DNA from: Patescibacteria group bacterium
Lineage (GTDB): Bacteria; Patescibacteriota; Microgenomatia; UBA1400; PJMF01
Length of the DNA: 7,806 nucleotides
Reading direction: 5' to 3'
Assembly: GCA_018816485.1 (NCBI GenBank)
Contig: JAHIVL010000085.1
Coordinates: 1 to 7,806 of the forward strand
The position numbers and the translations under genes are program-made. The first letter of the stretch is position 1. The number at the start of each line of letters is the position of its first letter. The notes under the pieces are model-generated. The model was not told the origin of the DNA and searched no databases. It saw only the letters and a program-made list of their open reading frames with translations. Shown here in pieces: positions 1-5,513 of this stretch.

Positions 1-151
1 ACCAGGAAAAGAAGTTGCTGGAACCTTAACAACTGCTCAAGTTAGAGAAATCGCAACAAAGAAACTCCCAGACCTAAATACTAATAACCTCGAAACAGCA
101 ATGAAAACTGTTGCTGGAGCTGCAAGAAGTATGGGGGTTGAGGTTAAATAG
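1..151 (+). CDS. rplK: 50S ribosomal protein L11, C-terminal end (5' truncated by window)
   Basis: The reading frame starting at base 2 gives 49 residues ending in TAG at 149-151. It begins PGKEVAGTLTTAQVREIATK and ends ETAMKTVAGAARSMGVEVK. This matches the C-terminal RNA-binding domain of L11, whose family signature includes a 'GxVtxxQvxeIAxxKxxDLna' helix and a terminal 'GtArSMGieV' helix. L11 binds the GTPase-associated region of 23S rRNA and supports factor-dependent GTP hydrolysis and stringent signalling. The N-terminal domain lies outside the window. The next gene is rplA on the same strand, as in the common bacterial rplKA order, but after an unusually long 250-nt gap. Identification is secure because both the C-terminal signature and the neighbour agree. 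Confidence 0.95.
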   Translation, partial: PGKEVAGTLTTAQVREIATKKLPDLNTNNLETAMKTVAGAARSMGVEVK

Positions 152-401
152 ATTAACTCAAAAATTTTTAATATTTGTAACACAGGTTAACGCTCTTTAC
201 TCATAATACTTAGTAGAATTTCGCTGATACCTGCTTATACAAAAATTAAAAATATTTAAACTTAATTGTTCGACAAAGTAGTAATAATTAATAGATATAT
301 CGCAAAAACTTAAAGTTTGGTCTAATTAAAAGAAACTTTTCTTTTTATAAAGACCGCAAGCTTCCCAGCTTGTACAACTTTCAAGGAGATAGAAAGAAAA
401 T
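152..401. other. rplK-rplA intergenic region, 250 nt
   Basis: This is a very AT-rich gap in which I see no gene and no clear terminator after rplK. Weak sigma70-like boxes occur, for example TTCGAC at 269-274 with TAGATA at 292-297 (17-nt spacer), and TATAAA at 346-351 without a good -35. None is convincing. Two small hairpins lie near the 3' end: AAAAG/CTTTT at 328-340 and CAAGCT/AGCTTG at 357-372. rplK and rplA are usually separated by only tens of bases, so this length suggests that rplA has its own promoter or a regulatory leader. That is inference. Confidence 0.4.
357..372 (+). promoter_or_regulatory. Hairpin just upstream of rplA ribosome-binding site
   Basis: CAAGCT (357-362) and AGCTTG (367-372) form a perfect 6-bp stem with a UCCC loop. 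It ends 10 nt before the AAGGAG Shine-Dalgarno of rplA at 383-388. L1 is known in other bacteria to repress its own mRNA by binding a structure that mimics its 23S rRNA site, so a leader hairpin here could be an L1 target. I do not see a convincing match to the known L1-binding consensus, so the role is a guess. Confidence 0.3.
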
Positions 402-1166
402 ATGGGAACTAAAAAAAATGTAGACATGTCTACAAAAGAAACAACTGTAAAAGTTGTTGAAGAAGTAACAGACGCACAAATGGATGCCGCCATGAACAAT
501 GACGCTCCAATAAATGGTGACACTCCAACTGATGCAAAAGCTTCCAAAGAAACTGGTTTCGGTGGAACTGCTAAACGAAGAGTCAGAAGCAAAAAATATG
601 TTTCAACTCGTGGCAAAATCGATAAAACCAAAAAATATCCAGTTGCCGAAGCAATCACCCTAATCAAAAGCCTTTCATACTCAAGTTTTGATGGCACTAT
701 CACGCTTGATGGCGTAATCAAAGAAATAGGAAAAGTTGGCACATTCAGTTTGCCACACTCAACCGGAAAAACTGTTAAAGTTGAAATCGTTACTGACGAA
801 ATTATTGAGAAAATTGCTGCCGGAAATATTGATTTTGATGTTTTGGTAACTACCCCAGCATTTATGCCAAAGTTGGCAAAATATGCACGTGTCTTGGGTC
901 CTAAAGGTTTAATGCCAAACCCAAAAAGCGGTACTGTCACATCTAAACCAAAAGAGAAAAAGGCTGAACTTGAAAAAGGTAGTTTTGATCTTAAAACACA
1001 GAAAAAAGAACCTGTTATCCATGTGAATATTGGAAAAGTCTCAATGACTGACAAAAAATTAGCAGAAAATATCAATTATTTACTTGGAAAATTAAAAGAT
1101 AAAATGCTCCAAGCAACAATTTCTGCAACTATGAGTCCAAGTGTTAAGCTCGAGTTGGTAAAATAA
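402..1166 (+). CDS. rplA: 50S ribosomal protein L1 with extended N-terminus
   Basis: L1 forms the mobile L1 stalk of the large subunit, contacts the E-site tRNA, and in many bacteria represses its own operon. The 254-aa product carries the hallmark 'LGPKGLMPNPKSGTVT' at about residues 166-181 and 'SLPHSTGKTVKVEIV' before it, followed by the usual C-terminal 'IGKVSMTDKKLAENI' segment. Residues 1 to about 60 are extra relative to a typical L1 of about 230 aa: charged, low-complexity, with no recognisable domain. The family-like part begins near 'RSKKYVSTRGKIDKTKKYP'. The loop between 'TLDGVI' and 'GTFSLPH' is shorter than in E. coli-type L1, a feature I associate with CPR sequences. The start at 402 follows AAGGAG (383-388) by 13 nt; ATG at 426 is an alternative. 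The stop lies one base from the convergent abiEii pseudogene. Confidence 0.95.
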   Translation: MGTKKNVDMSTKETTVKVVEEVTDAQMDAAMNNDAPINGDTPTDAKASKETGFGGTAKRRVRSKKYVSTRGKIDKTKKYPVAEAITLIKSLSYSSFDGTITLDGVIKEIGKVGTFSLPHSTGKTVKVEIVTDEIIEKIAAGNIDFDVLVTTPAFMPKLAKYARVLGPKGLMPNPKSGTVTSKPKEKKAELEKGSFDLKTQKKEPVIHVNIGKVSMTDKKLAENINYLLGKLKDKMLQATISATMSPSVKLELVK

Positions 1167-1167
1167 A

Positions 1168-1787
1168 CTAGTTTTTTCTATAAAACTCTCTATATCTATC
1201 ATAGAAACTATGAAAATTTTTGCACCAATCGTGAATATAAGTTTTCGATGCAAAGAAAGGCTGAAGATCAAATAGCAAGTCTTTAGAATCAACTTGTGCT
1301 ACTTGTTCATCCAGTGCTACAAAAATTTCTTTTTGGGAAAGTTTTATTTTTTTAAGATACTCCTCATCTAAACTTACTTTGTTCTGCATGTACCATATTA
1401 GATCGTAGTAATCTCTACCTTTTACCTTAATACCAGTGCTTCCTTTTTTAAAAACTCTATTTAGACAAGCATCTATTTTTCCAGTCATCATAACTGGCAA
1501 ACTATAATGCTTTAATATAATAGATATCTGGTCCTTCATAAAAGGAGTAAATTGAGTTTTAAAAAAATTGCTTTTAGGGTTTGGATTTATCTCAACTTTG
1601 AGATGTAATTTTTCTGAGTTATTTGGCGAAAGTCTAAGATCATAAAGAACTCCAAACTTAAATAAATAGCATCTAAAACATAATTTTGAAGATGCTCTTT
1701 AAGCATCATTTTGATTGTCATACTACTAACATTATTCAGATGCGCATCACTGACAATACTATGAAGATGATTATAAATTGGGTGCAT
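1168..1787 (-). pseudogene. abiEii-type nucleotidyltransferase toxin, inactivated by internal deletion and frameshift
   Basis: Two remnants of one gene lie in different frames. The N-terminal part (1787 down to about 1659) starts MHPIYNHLHSIVSDAHLNN and reads on to HLQNYVLDAIYLS. It then runs out of frame to a stop at 1587. The C-terminal part is open from about 1659 to the TAG at 1168-1170, 163 residues from KFGVLYDLRLSPNNSEK through KVEINPNP and the GRDYYDL motif. In the AbiEii (DUF1814) family these blocks are separated by the nucleotidyltransferase core with a GGTxLR...SEDLDF signature, which is absent here. That implies loss of about 80 codons, not a simple 1-base frameshift. AbiEii is the toxin of the type IV AbiE phage-abortive-infection system. 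The start overlaps the abiEi stop by 17 nt, the usual coupled arrangement. The product should be catalytically dead; a local assembly error is the main alternative. Confidence 0.8.
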
Positions 1788-2439
1788 ATTTTTTAAGTTT
1801 TTCTTTTATTAAACTTGCTTTCTTTCCTTTTTTAATTCTTAAATAGGTTGAAAACTCATCCCAATCATTATGGTTTAAAAGCTCAATTTTAAGTCTTCTC
1901 TCTTCGACTACATCATAGCCATCAACACTCAAATCCAGTACGCTTGATAAAGAATACAGATAATCAAACAATGCCTTAGCTTTAGAGGCTATTAAGTAAG
2001 TATTATGCGCAAAAATTCTTGCTTCAAACCCTACAAAAAATGATTCTGGAATGTTTTTGTATAGAAAAGACCCCAGTTTATTTTCATACGATCTGCTTGA
2101 TTTTAAAGTTATAGCTGTGAAAGCTTGAGTCTCTTCTGTTAAAATATCGTACTCTCCCAACACATACTCTAATGATAAATACGACGGCTGAGACAAAACA
2201 CTGGAGATAAATTCTCGATACTCTGGTTTGTGCCCATTTTTATTAAAATAGTATTCGGTTGTATAAAAACCATTCTTTAATTTAATTAACTGCCCCCTAC
2301 CCAACATTCTCCTTATACTCACATCAAGAGTATTGTCTAAATCACTGGAAATAGTACGCAAAGTATTTTTAGTAAAATATGGCAAAGTTTGCACTAACTT
2401 TAGTTTTTTGTTTAGCATTTGGTACAAATTATGTACCAT
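1771..2439 (-). CDS. AbiEi-family antitoxin / winged-helix transcriptional regulator
   Basis: AbiEi proteins are the antitoxins of type IV AbiE systems. They do not bind the toxin but counter its effect and repress their own promoter through an N-terminal winged helix. The 222-aa product has a helix-turn-helix-like N-terminus at about residues 8-62 (KLVQTLPYFTKNTL, then IRRMLGRGQLIKLKNGFYTT). A middle block reads QPSYLSLEYVLGEYDIL, and a later segment ASKAKALFDYLYSL fits the family's 'SxExALxDLLY' element. The C-terminus is Lys-rich. It lies 3 nt downstream of the PIN gene and overlaps abiEii by 17 nt, so it is probably cotranscribed with both. For the start at 2439 the only purine-rich site (AGGA) ends one base before the ATG, which is too close; ATG at 2418 (MLNKKLKLV) is a plausible alternative. 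It appears intact although its toxin is broken. Confidence 0.75.
   Translation of the reverse strand: MVHNLYQMLNKKLKLVQTLPYFTKNTLRTISSDLDNTLDVSIRRMLGRGQLIKLKNGFYTTEYYFNKNGHKPEYREFISSVLSQPSYLSLEYVLGEYDILTEETQAFTAITLKSSRSYENKLGSFLYKNIPESFFVGFEARIFAHNTYLIASKAKALFDYLYSLSSVLDLSVDGYDVVEERRLKIELLNHNDWDEFSTYLRIKKGKKASLIKEKLKKYAPNL
2420..2438. repeat. Inverted repeat TGGTAC-N7-GTACCA over the abiEi start
   Basis: Perfect 6-bp arms (2420-2425 and 2433-2438) are separated by 7 nt. The repeat covers codons 1-7 of abiEi if the start is 2439, or lies just upstream of the alternative start at 2418. In the second case it sits between an AGGA (2442-2445) and the ATG and, folded in mRNA, could bring them close. 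AbiEi proteins are known to bind inverted repeats near their promoters, so an operator role is also possible. Neither role is shown by the sequence alone. Confidence 0.4.
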
Positions 2440-2442
2440 TTC

Positions 2443-2841
2443 CTAAACAAAATCAAGAACTTTCTTTAGCCTTTTGTCGAAGGTTGCTAGTTTCTTATCT
2501 TCGCCATTATTTTCCAGTACATAAGCCAAGTGAAAACAGTCTTCTAGATTTAGATTATTATCACTAAATAATTTTATTGCTTGAAGCATAATTTTTTCGT
2601 CATCAAATTTAATAAAATCCATCTTTAACATCGCGCCTAATAACTCAGTAATCTGACTTTTAGGAAAAGAATAAAATGACTTTAAAACCCAATATACTTC
2701 TAGAAAAACCACGATAGAACTTCTAAGATCCACCTCATCTTGGCTACCTTTTTCAAATAACTCTCTAACTACTTCAGTCTGTTTTTGATTGTCATCAAGA
2801 AAAAACCTTAAAAAATAATTGGTATCTACATAATAAATCAT
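2443..2841 (-). CDS. PIN-domain ribonuclease toxin (VapC-like)
   Basis: This 132-aa protein is a PIN-fold, metal-dependent RNase, the toxin of a VapBC-type module. The expected acidic residues are all visible: D6 in YYVDTNYFLRFF, E48 in VFLEVYWVL, D101 in LNLEDCFHLAY, and D122 in the terminal LATFDKRLKKV. Length is normal for the family. The start ATG overlaps the abrB-like stop as ATGA (2838-2841), typical of translational coupling between antitoxin and toxin. Downstream, abiEi begins after only 3 nt, so this module and the AbiE pair form one four-gene transcript. The substrate RNA cannot be inferred. It appears intact. Confidence 0.88.
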   Translation of the reverse strand: MIYYVDTNYFLRFFLDDNQKQTEVVRELFEKGSQDEVDLRSSIVVFLEVYWVLKSFYSFPKSQITELLGAMLKMDFIKFDDEKIMLQAIKLFSDNNLNLEDCFHLAYVLENNGEDKKLATFDKRLKKVLDFV

Positions 2842-3092
2842 ACTTTTTTCGCAAATCGCTTCTGTTTAGCTTCTAGAATAGCTTCGTCAAGGTTTTTCCC
2901 GCGTAGATGCTGGGGAACTTTCAAAAAACCCTGATATTTATCTAGTAATTCACTATATTTTTGCATAGATATTACCCCATTACTTTCTGAAATTGTTAGC
3001 TTATTTCCTTTTTCTATATTCAACTTACGCACGAAATCAGCTGGAATAGTGATTTGATTTTTACTTGATACAATTATTGTAGATACTAGCAT
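2838..3092 (-). CDS. AbrB/SpoVT-type antitoxin (VapB-like)
   Basis: This 84-aa protein starts with a swapped-hairpin AbrB DNA-binding domain at residues 1 to about 47. The signature VSSKNQITIPADFVRKLNIEKG is clear (typical family form: 'sSKGQitIPkefRkkLgi..G'). The remaining Lys-rich C-terminal tail is where such antitoxins usually bind and block their PIN toxin. It is the first gene of the - strand operon. A Shine-Dalgarno AAGGA (3098-3102) lies 5 nt before the ATG. Its promoter is ringed by inverted and direct repeats of a GTAAG/AAGTAA half-site, the expected setting for autorepression by a dimeric AbrB domain. Family assignment is confident; autoregulation is inferred. Confidence 0.88.
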   Translation of the reverse strand: MLVSTIIVSSKNQITIPADFVRKLNIEKGNKLTISESNGVISMQKYSELLDKYQGFLKVPQHLRGKNLDEAILEAKQKRFAKKV

Positions 3093-3156
3093 TATTTTCC
3101 TTACTTTTCTCTTGCATCAAATTAAATTTTTACTTGCAATAAGTAAGGAAAATAAT
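3091..3156. repeat. 16-bp perfect inverted repeat flanking the abrB-like promoter and start
   Basis: The arms ATTATTTTCCTTACTT (3091-3106) and AAGTAAGGAAAATAAT (3141-3156) are exact reverse complements with a 34-nt spacer. One arm holds the Shine-Dalgarno and first bases of the start codon; the other overlaps the -10 box. From the predicted start point near 3145 most of the upstream arm would not be transcribed, so an mRNA hairpin is unlikely and a DNA operator is the better reading. A nested repeat TTACTT-N5-AAGTAA lies at 3130-3146. Confidence 0.7.
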
Positions 3157-3180
3157 ATATTAGTAAGAAATAGTTGTCAA
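3152..3180 (-). promoter_or_regulatory. Near-consensus sigma70 promoter of the abrB-PIN-abiEi-abiEii operon
   Basis: On the - strand, TTGACA (3175-3180) and TATTAT (3152-3157) are separated by exactly 17 nt. Transcription would begin near 3145, about 50 nt before the abrB-like ATG at 3092. The -10 box lies within one arm of the 16-bp inverted repeat, and GTAAG-type half-sites lie on both sides, so a bound antitoxin would block RNA polymerase. Confidence 0.75.
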
Positions 3181-3199
3181 TAGTAAGACTTTTAGTAAG
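3161..3199. repeat. Direct repeats TAGTAAG, putative operator half-sites
   Basis: TAGTAAG occurs at 3161-3167, 3181-3187 and 3193-3199. The related AAGTAAG at 3141-3147 is also in register, giving a 20-nt step between the first three sites (3141, 3161, 3181), about two helical turns. Opposite-strand copies are CTTACTT at 3100-3106 and TTACTT at 3130-3135. The array spans the promoter and reads as cooperative binding sites for the AbrB-like protein. That function is inferred from position only. Confidence 0.5.
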
Positions 3200-3236
3200 T
3201 TAAGTTTTGTAACTTTTCCACCTCTACTCTTCTTAT

Positions 3237-5045
3237 CTACAAACTTTTCTCGTTAATTTCTTTCAAGATTTTAGCCGAAAATTCCTCTACAGGAACAACA
3301 TTTTGTTCTCTTGTGTCAAGTTTTCTAACTGCGACAGTGTTGTCAAAAGCCTCTTTTTCGCCAACAACAAGCATGTATGGAATTTTTTCCATCTGAGCAT
3401 CTCTGATTTTAGCTTGCAGACGCTCTGCTCTGTCGTCAAGTTCTACACGTATGCCAACCTCAGCCAACTGTTCCACAACTTTCCCAGCATACTCCATATA
3501 TTTGTCTGAAACTGGTAGTATTTTTACCTGAACTGGAGCTAACCAAGTTGGGAACTTACCTGCAAAATGCTCAATCAAAATAGACATATAACGCTCAATC
3601 GAACCCATGATAGCAGCGTGAAGCATAACAATTGGCTCTTTTTCTCCTTTTTCGTTAATACATGAAAGGTCGAAAGATTTTGGCATGTTCATATCAAGCT
3701 GGTTTGTAGCAACCTGCCACTCTCTCCCAAGAGAGTCATTAGCCATGAAATCTAACTTTGGACCATAAAAAGCAGCTTCTCCCAAAGCTTCAACTGCAAC
3801 AACACCGCGCTCTTTGACAATCTCTCTTAATGCATTTTCGGCCATATCCCAATCAGCCTTACTTCCTATATAGTTTTCTGGTTTTTTAGGATCTGACAAA
3901 GACAATCTCACGGTCAAATCAAACCCAACTGCGCTATAAAACTCATCAATAATATCCCAAATCTTCAAAACTTCTTCTTTAAACTGAGAAATTCTACAAA
4001 AAACATGGGCATCATCTTGAGTAATTGATCTCACACGAGACAATCCAGAAAGTTCACCCGTCTGCTCATCACGATAAACCATCGTTGTGTTTGCATATCT
4101 CTGTGGCATCTCTTTGTAGGAATGAGGTTTTCTAGCAAAAATTTGCGTATGATGAGGGCAGTTCATTGGCTTCATCACAAAATGATGGCCTTCTCTAGTA
4201 TGCATACTAAAAAGCTCTTTACCAAATTTATCCCAATGGCCACTAACTACATATAACTCTTTTTTTGTTATATGAGGAATCTCGACTTTTTTGTAACCGG
4301 CAACTTTACGTAATTCCCAAACAAAATCGTCTAGTATGTTGCGCATCAAGGTACCTCTTGGTGTCCAAAGTGGTAAACCGGGCCCAACAAGATCGGAAAA
4401 AGTAAATAAATCCAGCTCTTTACCAAGTTTTCTATGGTCGCGCTCTTTAGCTTCTTGTTTCATCTTTACAAATGTTTCGAGCTCTTCATTCGCAAAAAAT
4501 GCAGTTCCATAGATACGAGTTAACATCTTATTTTCCTCACTTCCATGCCAATACGCACCAGCGACTGAAAGCAATTTAAAATATTTTACCTTGCCTGTTG
4601 AATCAACATGAGGACCAGCACACAAATCAACCATTGCACCAACTTCTCCTGGTTTTCCAGTCCAATAGATTGTTACCATCTCTCCTTTTTCTTCAATTTC
4701 AGCTACCCATTCCAATTTGTAAGGATTATCCTTAAACAATTCACGAGCCTCAGACACTGAAATTTCATGCTTTGTTACCGGTAAATTTCGAGCAACAATT
4801 TTTTTCATTCTTTTTTCGATTTTAGGAAAATCTAGTTCAGAGATCTGTATTTCTGCCAAGCCTTCTGGTTTATTATCAAAATCAAAATAAAAACCCTCAT
4901 CAGTCGCGGGACCCATTGCCAAGTGAATACTTGGATAAAGTTCCTTCACTGCTTGGTGCAAGATGTGTTCTGCTGTATGTCTAAGTTTGTATAAATCCGA
5001 TTTTTCACTATCTAGTTTCTCTTGTTTGTTCATATTTTCTTTCAT
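3237..5045 (-). CDS. thrS: Threonine--tRNA ligase, without TGS domain
   Basis: This enzyme charges tRNA-Thr with threonine. The 602-aa protein opens directly in the editing domain: H23 and H27 of RHTAEH and C142/H146 of LCAGPH form the HxxxH...CxxxH serine-editing site. The sequence AYWHGSEENKMLTRIYGTAFF follows, as in the family. The class II catalytic domain has zinc ligands C296 (MNCPHH), H347 (TQDDAH) and H476 (MLHAAIM), motif 2 R325 (YRDEQTG) and motif 3 R485 (GSIERY). The C-terminal ~100 residues are the anticodon-binding domain. The roughly 60-aa TGS domain of E. coli-type ThrRS is missing, as in many CPR enzymes. The usual 'HRA' after the zinc histidine reads HAA. ATG at 5033 is an alternative start; neither has a strong Shine-Dalgarno. 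No T-box leader is visible. It lies on the strand opposite to the ribosomal genes, between TA operons. Confidence 0.95.
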   Translation of the reverse strand: MKENMNKQEKLDSEKSDLYKLRHTAEHILHQAVKELYPSIHLAMGPATDEGFYFDFDNKPEGLAEIQISELDFPKIEKRMKKIVARNLPVTKHEISVSEARELFKDNPYKLEWVAEIEEKGEMVTIYWTGKPGEVGAMVDLCAGPHVDSTGKVKYFKLLSVAGAYWHGSEENKMLTRIYGTAFFANEELETFVKMKQEAKERDHRKLGKELDLFTFSDLVGPGLPLWTPRGTLMRNILDDFVWELRKVAGYKKVEIPHITKKELYVVSGHWDKFGKELFSMHTREGHHFVMKPMNCPHHTQIFARKPHSYKEMPQRYANTTMVYRDEQTGELSGLSRVRSITQDDAHVFCRISQFKEEVLKIWDIIDEFYSAVGFDLTVRLSLSDPKKPENYIGSKADWDMAENALREIVKERGVVAVEALGEAAFYGPKLDFMANDSLGREWQVATNQLDMNMPKSFDLSCINEKGEKEPIVMLHAAIMGSIERYMSILIEHFAGKFPTWLAPVQVKILPVSDKYMEYAGKVVEQLAEVGIRVELDDRAERLQAKIRDAQMEKIPYMLVVGEKEAFDNTVAVRKLDTREQNVVPVEEFSAKILKEINEKSL

Positions 5046-5080
5046 TTTTACGCTCTTAAAAGCGCTTGTTCTTTACTAAT

Positions 5081-5086
5081 AGTATA
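5081..5086 (-). promoter_or_regulatory. Possible -10 box of thrS
   Basis: On the - strand TATACT lies 36 nt before the thrS ATG and just after the terminator hairpin, where a new promoter would be expected. No good -35 box lies at the right distance, because that position is occupied by the terminator stem. Confidence is therefore low. Confidence 0.3.
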
Positions 5087-5091
5087 ATGCA

Positions 5092-5117
5092 AAAAGCTCC
5101 CCATTTGGGGAGCTTTT
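5092..5117 (-). terminator. Strong intrinsic terminator between the 64-aa gene and thrS
   Basis: AAAAGCTCCCC (5092-5102) and GGGGAGCTTTT (5107-5117) pair perfectly over 11 bp around a 4-nt loop. On the - strand the stem runs into five T's, fitting termination of the upstream 64-aa gene. The + strand also has T-rich sequence after the stem, so it could work both ways. It also lies in front of thrS, so an attenuator role for read-through into thrS cannot be excluded. Confidence 0.85.
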
Positions 5118-5255
5118 GGTTTTATGTTTTAAACACTATTACCTCAACTCCCTAAATAGGGTGTGTAGTTGTTGAAGTAGTAGTAACAAATAATATTTGA
5201 TTCATGAAAATACATTCTATCACAATAAAAATATAATCACATTTTAAAATTGCTT
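5118..5255. other. Gap between terminator and small gene
   Basis: This 138-nt AT-rich stretch holds no gene. A short palindrome CCCTAAATAGGG lies at 5150-5161, flanked by CAACT (5145-5149) and AGTTG (5167-5171), which could extend it into a bulged stem. There is no T-tract, so it is not an obvious terminator. I assign no function. Confidence 0.35.
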
Positions 5256-5450
5256 TTATGACTGTGCATCAAGGTCTTTATCTTCGAGATCAAATTGCTT
5301 GATACTAATTCTACCGGTAACAGGATCCAACCAAACCATTGAACGATGAATCTTCAAAGTCTCTGCCAATAATTCCAATGCTTTTCTGCTATATGGCAAC
5401 ACAGCCAATTCTGCTTTCATAGATCCTTTCATTTCCGCATTTATTTTCAT
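5256..5450 (-). CDS. Hypothetical 64-aa protein, family not recognised
   Basis: I do not recognise this protein. From ATG 5450 it has 64 residues, begins MKINAEMKGSMKAELAVLPY, contains IHRSMVWLDPVTGRISIKQF and ends in an acidic tail (DLEDKDLDAQS). There is no signal peptide or membrane segment, so a small soluble protein is likely. The frame extends upstream to ATG 5513 (85 aa), but the added 21 residues are Lys-rich and would be encoded by a poly-A run and a hairpin. The 5450 start is preferred because GAGG lies 7 nt before it. That Shine-Dalgarno is in the 3' arm of a CCTCTC/GAGAGG hairpin followed by six T's, suggesting leader control. A strong terminator follows at 5092-5117. Codon-like composition, a good ribosome site and a terminator support a real gene. 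Confidence 0.55.
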   Translation of the reverse strand: MKINAEMKGSMKAELAVLPYSRKALELLAETLKIHRSMVWLDPVTGRISIKQFDLEDKDLDAQS

Positions 5451-5477
5451 AAAAAAGCCTCTCGTTTGTTTGAGAGG
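5451..5477 (-). promoter_or_regulatory. Attenuator-like hairpin that also hides the Shine-Dalgarno of the 64-aa gene
   Basis: On the - strand CCTCTC (5477-5472) pairs with GAGAGG (5463-5458) around an 8-nt loop AAACAAAC. The stem is followed by C and six T's (5456-5451), then immediately by the ATG at 5450. It has the form of an intrinsic terminator, yet its 3' arm contains the ribosome-binding GAGG. Formation of the stem should therefore stop transcription, block translation, or both. No anti-terminator alternative or ligand-binding fold is obvious upstream. Confidence 0.6.
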
Positions 5478-5513
5478 TTGTGCGTTTTTTCTTTTTTTCT
5501 TTCTATCTAACAC

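Noticed and set aside
326..1075. 249-codon open frame on the - strand opposite rplA
   Set aside because: It is fully antisense to the well-identified L1 gene, gives a Ser/Phe-rich sequence with no family features, and has no ribosome site. It is a shadow of rplA codon usage.
1092..1292. 66-codon - strand frame crossing the end of rplA and the abiEii remnant
   Set aside because: It overlaps the better-supported abiEii C-terminal frame and shows no recognisable features.
3093..3236. CRISPR-like array from the repeated GTAAG words near abrB
   Set aside because: The repeats are only 7 nt, spacers are short and uneven, and they surround a promoter. They fit operator half-sites.
5046..5120. T-box leader for thrS
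   Set aside because: The leader is under 50 nt after the terminator and lacks the conserved T-box sequence and specifier stem.
5451..5513. Longer 85-aa version of the small - strand protein, starting at ATG 5513
   Set aside because: The extra 21 residues come from a poly-A stretch and the hairpin, and no Shine-Dalgarno precedes ATG 5513, whereas ATG 5450 has one at good spacing.
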